64,000 nucleotides of DNA from Halococcoides cellulosivorans (GTDB lineage: Archaea; Halobacteriota; Halobacteria; Halobacteriales; Haloarculaceae): contig NZ_CP028858.1 of assembly GCF_003058365.1 (NCBI RefSeq), positions 2,530,836 to 2,594,835 on the forward strand. Reading direction: 5' to 3'. Position numbers and translations under genes: made by a program. Shown piece by piece: positions 1 through 7,668 of the stretch (position 1 is its first letter; each line of letters opens with the position of its first letter). The notes under the pieces are model-generated. The model made no database searches. It had not been told where the DNA came from and was given only the letters and a program-made list of their open reading frames with translations.

Positions 1-1917
1 GGCATCCTGGACGAACCGCATCTGCGCGTAGTTCAGGCCGAACTCGTCGGCCCACTCCTCGTCCATCCCATCCAATCGGTGGAACTGCTTGACTGCACAC
101 TGGTCCAAAATCGCCTCGGATTCGGCGTGTTCGAAGAACTCGTCGACGGTCTGCGTGACTAGCCGGATCGAGAGGTCGTGGTGGCGGTGGTGCCGGAAGA
201 CCGTCTCGAGGAACGCCAGGCTCGCGGCGTCCTGCATGATATACCGCGCTTCGTCAATGTAGAACACGACCTCCTTCTCTGTGACTTTCGCGCGCTCGTA
301 GACCAGCGAGATGAGCAACTGCATCGTCAGTGCCGTGCTGCTGTCGACGCTCCCCTCTTGTTGAGCGAGATCGAGATAGATGACTTTCTCGTTGCGAATG
401 TCGAAATCCGACGGCTGTCCGAGGTTGGCATGTCGACCACCCTCTTCGAACGGCCGGAGCTGGGTGAGCAGCCACGTCGCATCCTCTTTGACTTTGCCTG
501 CCTCCTCATCGGATCGGACGACGAACGTCTCGGGTTTGTCGACCATATCCTCAAAGACGTCCATCATATCGCGAATGGTTGGACTCGGGTTTCCGTGCGT
601 GGCGATGTCGTCGGTGATGCCGTTGCGTTTGTACGACCGCTTGAGACCGAGTTCCAGTGTCGTTCGGCGGTCACCCAGTGAGATACCCCGGAGTGCGAAG
701 AAGTTGGTGAGGAAGCTCATCGCGTCGTCGAGCTTCTCGTTGAATGGACTGGCGTCCTCGCCCATCGCTCGCTGGACGTGCTCGGGCGTTTTGCGGATCT
801 CCAAGGGATTGAGGCCGAGCGTTCCGCCGACGGTGATCCGTTTGGCATCGAGTGCTTCCGAGACGCCAGCCCAGTTGTTCAACGGTTCGAGAATGATTCC
901 GATACGGTCCTTACTCTGCTCGATTGACCGGATGAAGTTCTGTTTTGAACTGAACGATTTTCCCGACCCCGTGTCGCCGACCGTGAACATCGCGTACCCG
1001 TTATCTCTGGCGAACGGATCGATGACGACCGGACTCTGATTGTCCTTGTGAATCCCGAATTCGACTCCGCCCTCCTCGAGGATCGTCGCGTTGTGCGGTG
1101 AGGAGAGCAACGCACCGACGGCGCCGCCGAGTGCAATCGACGTGCGTCCGAACGCGTTGTCGCCGATGGGCGCGGCGGCCTGAAGGGCCAGATCCTGCCG
1201 AGCGATTGCGGTCTTTGGCGTCAGGTGCGCCGGATCGTCACGGAGTGTACTCTTGACCTTCTGGACGGCGTCCTGGAGGTCCGCCTTCTCGTCGGCTCGC
1301 ACCGTGATGAACATCCCCTGGTCGAAGACGCTTGCTCCGTTCTCGACGGCCGTGTACGTCGCCGCAGCTTCGTGCGCCCGTTCCTGGAGATACCCACTCC
1401 GGACACTCTGTTCGAGATCGGCGTCGACCTGAAGGTCATCAGCGATGTCCTGCAGTTCGTTTCGCGCCAATTCCTGGTTCTTCGGGGTAATATGGGCTGT
1501 CAGGTCGAATTTGACATCGCTCATCTCGAAGAGTTCACTGAGATACCCGTCTTTAGGGTAGTCAGGATAGTCAGCGATGGATAGCGTCGTCGTCCACTGT
1601 TCCCCGACCCGTGCGGATCGCGTTTCCCATTCGATGGCGGCTGGCGCCGTCACCGTCTTGTGCGACTCAGAAATATCGTCCAGGAGCTGGTGTTCGACTG
1701 TCGCCTGTTCGAGCGTCTCCTCGTCGAGAACATCGGAGAACTCGACCTCCTCGGTGTCGTTCTCGGTATACCAGTCCCAGAGGAGTTTCAATTCGATTGC
1801 GATCAGGGTGAGCAAGATGAGATAGAGAACCGCGCCTCCGAGAGAGAACGGGTTGGTGAGCCATTCGACGAGCTGGCTGATCAATCCGCCTCCCGCTTGG
1901 AGGACGACATTATGCAT
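1..1917 (-). CDS. VirB4/TraC-like conjugation ATPase (3' end outside window)
   Basis: Probable motor ATPase of a conjugation or type IV secretion machine, acting at the inner face of the membrane. Reading leftwards from ATG 1917 the frame is open to base 1, giving 639 codons with the C-terminus missing. The N-terminus has a hydrophobic segment (about residues 20-45), then a VirB4-type domain, a Walker A motif GDTGSGKS near bases 950-990 and a Walker B stretch FYIDEAR near 250-275. The start overlaps the stop of the upstream gene (1910) by 8 bases, as expected for coupled translation in a secretion operon. The family call is firm; the specific system is inferred from neighbours. Confidence 0.85.
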   Translation of the reverse strand, partial: MHNVVLQAGGGLISQLVEWLTNPFSLGGAVLYLILLTLIAIELKLLWDWYTENDTEEVEFSDVLDEETLEQATVEHQLLDDISESHKTVTAPAAIEWETRSARVGEQWTTTLSIADYPDYPKDGYLSELFEMSDVKFDLTAHITPKNQELARNELQDIADDLQVDADLEQSVRSGYLQERAHEAAATYTAVENGASVFDQGMFITVRADEKADLQDAVQKVKSTLRDDPAHLTPKTAIARQDLALQAAAPIGDNAFGRTSIALGGAVGALLSSPHNATILEEGGVEFGIHKDNQSPVVIDPFARDNGYAMFTVGDTGSGKSFSSKQNFIRSIEQSKDRIGIILEPLNNWAGVSEALDAKRITVGGTLGLNPLEIRKTPEHVQRAMGEDASPFNEKLDDAMSFLTNFFALRGISLGDRRTTLELGLKRSYKRNGITDDIATHGNPSPTIRDMMDVFEDMVDKPETFVVRSDEEAGKVKEDATWLLTQLRPFEEGGRHANLGQPSDFDIRNEKVIYLDLAQQEGSVDSSTALTMQLLISLVYERAKVTEKEVVFYIDEARYIMQDAASLAFLETVFRHHRHHDLSIRLVTQTVDEFFEHAESEAILDQCAVKQFHRLDGMDEEWADEFGLNYAQMRFVQDA

Positions 1918-3031
1918 CGAACTCGTCCTCCCGGTGCGAGTGGCCGATAATGGGCTGCTGGCGAACGAAGCGTTCTGCTTTGTCGTGGTCGTGTTCGCGC
2001 CCGTTCCAGAAATCCATATTCAGTACGAACAGCTCGACCGTGCTGAGCCGGCGTGCGGACCACCCTGCGGCTTGCTGGATGAATTCGGTGCGGACATCAT
2101 TCACCCGCTCGTCAAGCTTCTCGAACATCTGGACGCGGTGCTCGACATCGGTGAGGTCTTTTCGGCGGGTGACGAACGGATTGAACAGGAAGCCGATAAC
2201 GGGGAACTGCGTCAGCTTCTCGGCGGGCGTCCCCTCATCACGGTAGCGGTCATACACTTCGAGCGGCGTGACCTCGACGCCGAGATAGTACCGAACCTGT
2301 TGAATGCCTCGGTCGCGCATCTCCTTTGGTCGATTCTCACGGTACTCTTCGAGGAGTTCTTCGAAGATCGGGTTCTCTGTGACGTCCTCGTCGTTCAGTC
2401 GATCCTCGATGGTCTCTGTAATCTGTTCGACCGGGAACGATCGGGTCGTCGCATGGAGTTTGAGTTTTGAGTTCAGTTCCTTGTTGGCGAACTGTTCGCC
2501 GGCGTCCTGGAGCTGTGCCCAGTCGTCGGACATCGCGAAGTCCATGTTACCGGGATCGACCTCGATGAAAGCTTCCATCGACCCATCGGTGCGCTGTATC
2601 GCGTCAGCGCCCGGCCACGCCCGCTCGATGTTCGTGAGATCCTGTGTCCGCTCGTCCGGCTTGAAGGGTGTATAGTTCGCGAGCCCGCCCTCGTTGCGCT
2701 CTGTTTCGTTGGTGGTACTATCGGCGTCCTTTGGGGCGTTGAAGGTAATCCGGGGGCGCTTAAGGTACCGGTAGACATCTTTTGTCCACGTCCACGCGTT
2801 CAGGTGGTCGGGTGAGACGGAAACGATCGCGATGCCGAACCCGAACCCGCCTGCGACGAACGGCAGGGCCAGTGATTCAATGCCGGTGAGGCCAGCGATG
2901 AACAGGCCGACGACCGGGAAGGCAATTATCAGACCGACGTCGCCCTCCTCGATATTGAGGTAGGGAATGCGACTCTTCTCTCCGAATTGGTTCATGATCC
3001 GCCGTGCGGCTGCGTCTTGATCGGTAGACAT
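1910..3031 (-). CDS. VirB3/PrgI-like membrane protein of the secretion operon
   Basis: 373 residues. After a short cytoplasmic N-terminus there are two closely spaced hydrophobic segments (about residues 30-47 and 52-72), followed by a KDVYRYLKRPR-type basic stretch. This is the usual layout of VirB3/PrgI-family proteins that sit beside VirB4. The remaining 280 residues are soluble and acidic, longer than a simple VirB3, and end with a region rich in charged helices. It lies directly upstream of the VirB4-like gene with an 8-base overlap and 6 bases after the polytopic membrane gene. The role as VirB4 partner is inferred from position and topology; the C-terminal part is not recognised. Confidence 0.6.
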   Translation of the reverse strand: MSTDQDAAARRIMNQFGEKSRIPYLNIEEGDVGLIIAFPVVGLFIAGLTGIESLALPFVAGGFGFGIAIVSVSPDHLNAWTWTKDVYRYLKRPRITFNAPKDADSTTNETERNEGGLANYTPFKPDERTQDLTNIERAWPGADAIQRTDGSMEAFIEVDPGNMDFAMSDDWAQLQDAGEQFANKELNSKLKLHATTRSFPVEQITETIEDRLNDEDVTENPIFEELLEEYRENRPKEMRDRGIQQVRYYLGVEVTPLEVYDRYRDEGTPAEKLTQFPVIGFLFNPFVTRRKDLTDVEHRVQMFEKLDERVNDVRTEFIQQAAGWSARRLSTVELFVLNMDFWNGREHDHDKAERFVRQQPIIGHSHREDEFDA

Positions 3032-3037
3032 GGATGT

Positions 3038-4144
3038 TTACCTTCCAGGATCGTTTTCGGTCCGCCGGTAGGACGGGGTACCGCTGTTCCCTTCACTTTT
3101 CGAACGCCGAGCAGCAGCTTTCTGGGCAACAGCATGGCCAGCAGCGGCTTTTGGACCAAACCGGGCAGCGGTCGTCGCGACACCGGCGCCACCGATATAG
3201 GCTCCACCAGCTACACCGCCAATGAGAAGTGCCCCCTTGGCCCCTTTCGCTGTTCCCTTGGCTACTATCTTAGTCGCGCCCCCGAGTACTTTCGCCGTCA
3301 GTGGGGTCGCGTATTTGAACGTCTTCCACGTCAGGTAGACTGCGATTAGTGGGAGAGAAATTGCGACTAAATATCGTAAAAAGAGGCTATCATTCGGAAT
3401 CATTCCATTCTGGGAGTACAGGAGGTCGTATCCTTTGAATAACACTGCGGCAGGTAGAGGCAGGACAATTAACGGAACGAATTTCTTACAGAATTTCACC
3501 GCAATATCTGACAGTACGGGAACATTTCCGAAAGCAACCGCGAACGCAATCGGCATACCATACACGTAGATGTAGATCAATATCTCACGAATGTAGTAGA
3601 GGGCTTCCAAAGCCCACATTGAGAGCCCTCCAATGAGCGCGAAAATGAACGATAGCCCTGGGCTAAGCTCTTGGTTTGTCACAATCCCTTTCAGCAAGTC
3701 AAGCATCAATTTGTTCAGAGAGTCCAGACTCGGCATCATCACCAATGTAAATCCATTGATAAGGTAGAGTACGAGAATCGCAACCCAATACCAGGTGGCA
3801 ATCAAGAACGCACCGGCCCAGGCGGTTTTCTGAGTCCGTCTGTCTTCATATGTGCTACCGATATTGAAAATCCGTACTGTGTGACGTGCTTGGACGCACA
3901 TCACGAGAATCAGTATGGATATCAACATGATATCGCCACCGACGAGCGCGTCTTGAATTGACGGCCAGGGGGGATTCTGGGGTGCTCCAAATACGAACGC
4001 ACCATCCGTTTCGGGGGTGGGTGTACCGAACATCCCCTCGGTGAGCGATTCATAGCCGGATTGAAGCCCGTCCGTGAACTGGCTGGTCGTCCAATCGATG
4101 ATCTCTTTGAATCCCTCAAGAACGATGTCGATTAGATCAACCAC
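3038..4144 (-). CDS. Polytopic membrane protein, TrbL/VirB6-like position
   Basis: 368 residues with about seven or eight hydrophobic segments between residues 50 and 320, then a basic Ala/Gly-rich tail. The arrangement and place in the operon, just upstream of the VirB3-like and VirB4-like genes, fit a TrbL/VirB6-type channel component, but no signature motif is visible and the call is by topology. The gene is noticeably more AT-rich than the VirB4-like gene (codons such as ATA, AAT and TTG are common), as is the next lipoprotein gene. It begins 2 bases after the lipoprotein stop, so the two are almost certainly co-transcribed. Confidence 0.5.
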   Translation of the reverse strand: MVDLIDIVLEGFKEIIDWTTSQFTDGLQSGYESLTEGMFGTPTPETDGAFVFGAPQNPPWPSIQDALVGGDIMLISILILVMCVQARHTVRIFNIGSTYEDRRTQKTAWAGAFLIATWYWVAILVLYLINGFTLVMMPSLDSLNKLMLDLLKGIVTNQELSPGLSFIFALIGGLSMWALEALYYIREILIYIYVYGMPIAFAVAFGNVPVLSDIAVKFCKKFVPLIVLPLPAAVLFKGYDLLYSQNGMIPNDSLFLRYLVAISLPLIAVYLTWKTFKYATPLTAKVLGGATKIVAKGTAKGAKGALLIGGVAGGAYIGGAGVATTAARFGPKAAAGHAVAQKAAARRSKSEGNSGTPSYRRTENDPGR

Positions 4145-4146
4145 GG

Positions 4147-5022
4147 CTAATCCTCACTGATGGATATTTCACACCCATCTGACTCCTGCGAAGCTGAATA
4201 GTGGATGCTGTACGTTTTCGAAATTTGGCCCCCGCCAATCTTACTCTCCAATATTAGATCGAATTCACCGGTCTTTGAACTCTCTGAGCAGGACGTGCCT
4301 ATTCCAGGAACGAAAGCAAACGGCGAGCGTGAACTGTAGAGTGTAATTTGTTCACCTGGGGCGATGATGACCTGCTGGACTTCGGAGTCTGATTCCGGAT
4401 CGTATATCCCACTAACATCATCACTCTCCACATAATTTGTCCCCTCGTCGTCTGAGGGATAGGGAACATCACCGATAAAGTATAGTTTTGTAATCGCATT
4501 GGGGCCTGTCCCGTGGTTTTCGATGGTGACGAACACTTCCTCATCGGTGGTGAAGAACGCGTTTCGATCGGTATTATTTTCCCCGCCGTCCCACATCTTT
4601 TCAGGCTGATTTCTCCCGATTCCCATCTCATTTATCTCGACATTTGGTTGGATGGACACCGAACTTTCTCCAATACTCTCTCCATCACTGAGTGCAACTA
4701 TCGTATACTCGCCAGGAGCGTAGGATGCACCAAGTTCGTAGGACACCTGTTGAGTGCCAGTGGCGACATCCTGTTGTCCGAATAACTCTCCGTTTGGTTG
4801 AATGAGGTTGATTTGGTCTATCCCATCCTCTGATGAGTACTTAACTACGAGTTCTGTCTCTTCTATGGAGACTTGTCGAAAAACTCCCCCACCAGATTGC
4901 TCCAGAGCACCGCCGCCTGTGGAATCTTCGTCGTTGAGACATCCGGCCACGCTCACGAGAGCGGCGCCGGCGAATGTTCGAATGGCGTTTCGTCTGTTGA
5001 GCTGAGGATTGTCTTGAGTCAT
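4147..5022 (-). CDS. Tat-exported lipoprotein of the secretion operon
   Basis: Start chosen at ATG 5022, which overlaps the upstream stop as ATGA; the frame is open further upstream but only that start gives a signal peptide. The N-terminus holds a twin-arginine sequence (NRRNAIRTF), a short hydrophobic stretch and a lipobox ending SVAGC, so it should be exported folded and anchored by a lipid. The mature part (about 265 residues) is beta-rich and acidic, with no recognised domain; it may be an Ig-like surface module. Neighbours suggest a cell-surface part of the mating or secretion apparatus. Composition is AT-richer than the flanking VirB4-like and large secreted genes. Confidence 0.6.
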   Translation of the reverse strand: MTQDNPQLNRRNAIRTFAGAALVSVAGCLNDEDSTGGGALEQSGGGVFRQVSIEETELVVKYSSEDGIDQINLIQPNGELFGQQDVATGTQQVSYELGASYAPGEYTIVALSDGESIGESSVSIQPNVEINEMGIGRNQPEKMWDGGENNTDRNAFFTTDEEVFVTIENHGTGPNAITKLYFIGDVPYPSDDEGTNYVESDDVSGIYDPESDSEVQQVIIAPGEQITLYSSRSPFAFVPGIGTSCSESSKTGEFDLILESKIGGGQISKTYSIHYSASQESDGCEISISED

Positions 5023-6749
5023 GGGGGTTGCTGGATAGCATTTTCTGAACTGATCATCCGCAGGAGGTGCTTGCCGGCGTAGAACACTACGAAGAACGGC
5101 AGCAGTTGCCAACCAGTTTCGAATAACAGCGCAAACCAGCCGTCAATCGTCGCCAGTGGGTGCCAACGTACCGTCGCAGAATCGCTGACGTACGCCGGGT
5201 CGTGATCGAGCCACGAGCCCGGATGGTAGCGGGCCGTATAGATTCCCGATTCGTCGAGGGTCACGATAGCCTCTCCCGAAGCGTTGGTCTCGATGTGCCG
5301 GTCCCCGATCGTGATGTACCCGTTCCGGGTGGCGCCGCGAATGGGGTGTCCTCGACTTTTGTCGAGGATGATCGGTGCGTCTGTCTGGTTGTCTCGTAGT
5401 TCGAGGCGGAGGGTCGCCTGTGACTGGTTCTGATCGACGATTTCCGCCGTGAGATTACTGCGACGGAGCTGCCGATTAGATCCAGCATTTGGCTCAACGA
5501 TCGACGCGTTCACGCCCCGGACGATTCCAGACACGTGCAGCGCCTCGCGGTCGACGCGCTTGGCGCGAACGGCGACGCCGTACGTCGTCGTGTACGGCTT
5601 GTTGACAATGTCGATGTTGATATTCTCACCGAGGGTGCCGACCGGTGACGGGCGGTCTGTCCCCCAGCTATCGAGGAGTTTAGGGCCGTCTCGAACTGGC
5701 TCTGCACGCGGGCCGATTCGAGATGGAAAGGCGTGGACGTAGACCGGAATCGCATCAGACTGAACGGTGGCACTGTCAGTCCGCTTCGACCGGACGAGCG
5801 TATCCCAGTTGGTGTTCCGAGCCGTATAGAACCGCCAGAGTCCACGAACTCGTGTCTCACCGTCCGCTGTGAGCGAATATCCCTGCCACAACTGGGATTG
5901 GAAGATGGCCACGCCGGTATCGCCGTTTGGATACTCAGCATAGTACGGAGACGCCGAGATGTCGTAGACTTCGACGGCGATCGAATCGGAGACGTTGCGT
6001 GATTCAGTCCGGTAGGAAACGTCGGTGGTTGTCTGGTTGCCCAGACCACTCGTGATGGCCTTCTTGAGTCGGACGCTGATCTCTGCTTCCAACGTGAGGG
6101 TCGTTTCCTGATCACCCACGATCTGGTAGTCGAGAGCTGGAGTATGAGACCCGTCATGCTCGGCGATGATCTCTCCGTCTTTCTTCAAGCGAACCTCATC
6201 GATCTCGTGTTCCGTGATTGACCAAGTGATGTTCGTGTAGGCGGGTGAACTCTCGTTGGGCACTCGAACGCGGTAATCAACGAACCCGCGCATCGTCCCG
6301 TTCGGTGCGATGTAGAGTGGGGTATCGCCGGGCTCGATGTGCCCACGGGTAGCAGGCTGGACCGCGAAGATCGTCGCGTGGGCGTCCTTGATGAAGACGC
6401 TATCTTCTAGGTTCGCATGGGGTGGATGGACGGACGTATTCGTGTCACCTGCTTCGAGGTCCTTGAAGTCGTTTCGCGTCCACGTTGCAGCGGTTGCCGG
6501 AGGACGTTTGAACGTGATATCTGTCCCACTGGCCAACTGATCAATCGCTGAACGGTCTTCGCCGTACAACTGGCCCGACTCATTGTCGTTGAAGTTGTCC
6601 GTATCACGGGACCACAGTGTTGCCGTCTCGTTTTCTGTGAGTCCGTTTCCTTCTGTCCCCGGCCGTGGCGGATCAGCGGCGACGACGCCCGAGACGAGAC
6701 TCGTCACGAGTAGGCCGATCATGAGGGCGGAGGGGACGTGGTAATTCAT
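5019..6749 (-). CDS. Large secreted protein with C-terminal membrane anchor
   Basis: 576 residues. It has an N-terminal Sec-type signal (hydrophobic residues about 8-24, ending near VVAADP), a long extracellular acidic region with many N-x-S/T sequons, and one transmembrane segment close to the C-terminus (about residues 545-562) followed by a short basic tail. This topology is typical of haloarchaeal surface proteins. It is the third gene of the secretion-like operon and overlaps the lipoprotein start by 4 bases. No catalytic motif seen. A role as an extracellular adhesion or mating-contact component is only an inference. Confidence 0.55.
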   Translation of the reverse strand: MNYHVPSALMIGLLVTSLVSGVVAADPPRPGTEGNGLTENETATLWSRDTDNFNDNESGQLYGEDRSAIDQLASGTDITFKRPPATAATWTRNDFKDLEAGDTNTSVHPPHANLEDSVFIKDAHATIFAVQPATRGHIEPGDTPLYIAPNGTMRGFVDYRVRVPNESSPAYTNITWSITEHEIDEVRLKKDGEIIAEHDGSHTPALDYQIVGDQETTLTLEAEISVRLKKAITSGLGNQTTTDVSYRTESRNVSDSIAVEVYDISASPYYAEYPNGDTGVAIFQSQLWQGYSLTADGETRVRGLWRFYTARNTNWDTLVRSKRTDSATVQSDAIPVYVHAFPSRIGPRAEPVRDGPKLLDSWGTDRPSPVGTLGENINIDIVNKPYTTTYGVAVRAKRVDREALHVSGIVRGVNASIVEPNAGSNRQLRRSNLTAEIVDQNQSQATLRLELRDNQTDAPIILDKSRGHPIRGATRNGYITIGDRHIETNASGEAIVTLDESGIYTARYHPGSWLDHDPAYVSDSATVRWHPLATIDGWFALLFETGWQLLPFFVVFYAGKHLLRMISSENAIQQPP

Positions 6750-6776
6750 AGCTCGTGACGAGGGAATTCTGGGTGT

Positions 6777-7199
6777 TCACCAAGGGACGAGATCGATGCA
6801 CTCCGCCAGCGGGAGCCCCATTATCTCCCCTGCGACAGAGTATAATGGACCGAGGACGAGGAGGATGACTGCGGACTTCATTGCGGATCGCTTGTGCCGC
6901 TTGAGTCCCTTTTTCTGCTCGGGATTGAAGGTGAACATCTCCATGAGGGAATCAGCCTGCCAGACGATCACGAGACCCATGATCCCCAGTGCGGTGGTTA
7001 TCTGGAAGAACCCCTCAATCATACTCGGGAGTTTGTCCGCGCTACAGACTGCGCTTTCTTCTGCGGCAGCAACCGGTTGGGCAGCGAACAAGGTCAAGAA
7101 GACGACGATGAGCGCTACCTGCCGAGGGATTTTTCTGGTCAGCTGTGCCTCGATATCGGTGCTACGGGTAGTTTTGGGGGAAGACTGGTCTTGTGACAT
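6777..7199 (-). CDS. Small membrane protein, possible VirB2-like pilin
   Basis: 140 residues. The N-terminus is basic and then hydrophobic with an alanine-rich cleavage-like site (QPVAAAEES near residue 45). Two further hydrophobic segments follow (about 66-82 and 110-128), separated by a basic loop (EQKKGLKRHKR). Signal plus two helices linked by a positively charged loop is the layout of VirB2/TrbC-type pilins, and it sits near the head of the secretion-like operon. No residue signature confirms this, so pilin is a topology-based suggestion. Two cysteines lie in the extracellular parts, C52 and one near the C-terminus. Confidence 0.45.
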   Translation of the reverse strand: MSQDQSSPKTTRSTDIEAQLTRKIPRQVALIVVFLTLFAAQPVAAAEESAVCSADKLPSMIEGFFQITTALGIMGLVIVWQADSLMEMFTFNPEQKKGLKRHKRSAMKSAVILLVLGPLYSVAGEIMGLPLAECIDLVPW

Positions 7200-7205
7200 T
7201 GTGGG

Positions 7206-7484
7206 CTAGTAATCCGGCGCATCTCCAGGTGTTCGATGGGTCTGCTGGTCTTCGACGAGCGACTGGAGATCAGCCATCCGGTTGGTGTTTTCAACAACAT
7301 CGTCGAGTGTATAGCCTTGCTCGAGGGCCCGTTCGAGGAGTTCACGGAGTTCATCGGGATCGACACCGCGAACGTCCATCTCTTCGCGGAGGGCTTGGCG
7401 ATACAGGGCAGAGGCATTGATGTGATCGTTCCACATCAGATACAGATCATCGATGTCTTCGATGGTAACTGACCTCGTAATCAT
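7206..7484 (-). CDS. Small acidic protein, first gene of the secretion-like operon
   Basis: 92 residues from ATG 7484; the frame extends upstream but those residues are basic and look non-coding. Helical and acidic with no hydrophobic segment. The N-terminus (MITRSVTIEDIDDLYLMWNDH) resembles small DNA-binding or antitoxin-like proteins only in general character. It lies 6 bases before the pilin-like gene and is probably co-transcribed. Function unknown; a regulator of the operon is one possibility suggested only by its first position. Confidence 0.5.
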   Translation of the reverse strand: MITRSVTIEDIDDLYLMWNDHINASALYRQALREEMDVRGVDPDELRELLERALEQGYTLDDVVENTNRMADLQSLVEDQQTHRTPGDAPDY

Positions 7485-7544
7485 ACGTGTTGATATGTGT
7501 CTGCACCGGCTGAATCCCGGTACATACTGGCGAGATTGTGAGGT

Positions 7545-7625
7545 AGTTAACAAATACGTATCGATTATAGGTTAATACAAGATAAACTAATAACTCAAAT
7601 ACATGTATTCCGTTTCTGTGTAAAT
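7545..7625 (-). promoter_or_regulatory. AT-rich candidate promoter region of the secretion-like operon
   Basis: About 80 bases with much higher A+T than either flank, in the only gap upstream of the leftward operon. Read on the minus strand it contains several TATA-like runs. The distance to the chosen start at 7484 implies a 5' leader of about 60 bases or a start further upstream. No single box can be fixed by eye. Confidence 0.3.
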
Positions 7626-7668
7626 GAGAAAGTTGCGACTCTGTTCTGGGCACCTTTGAGGAACGTCT

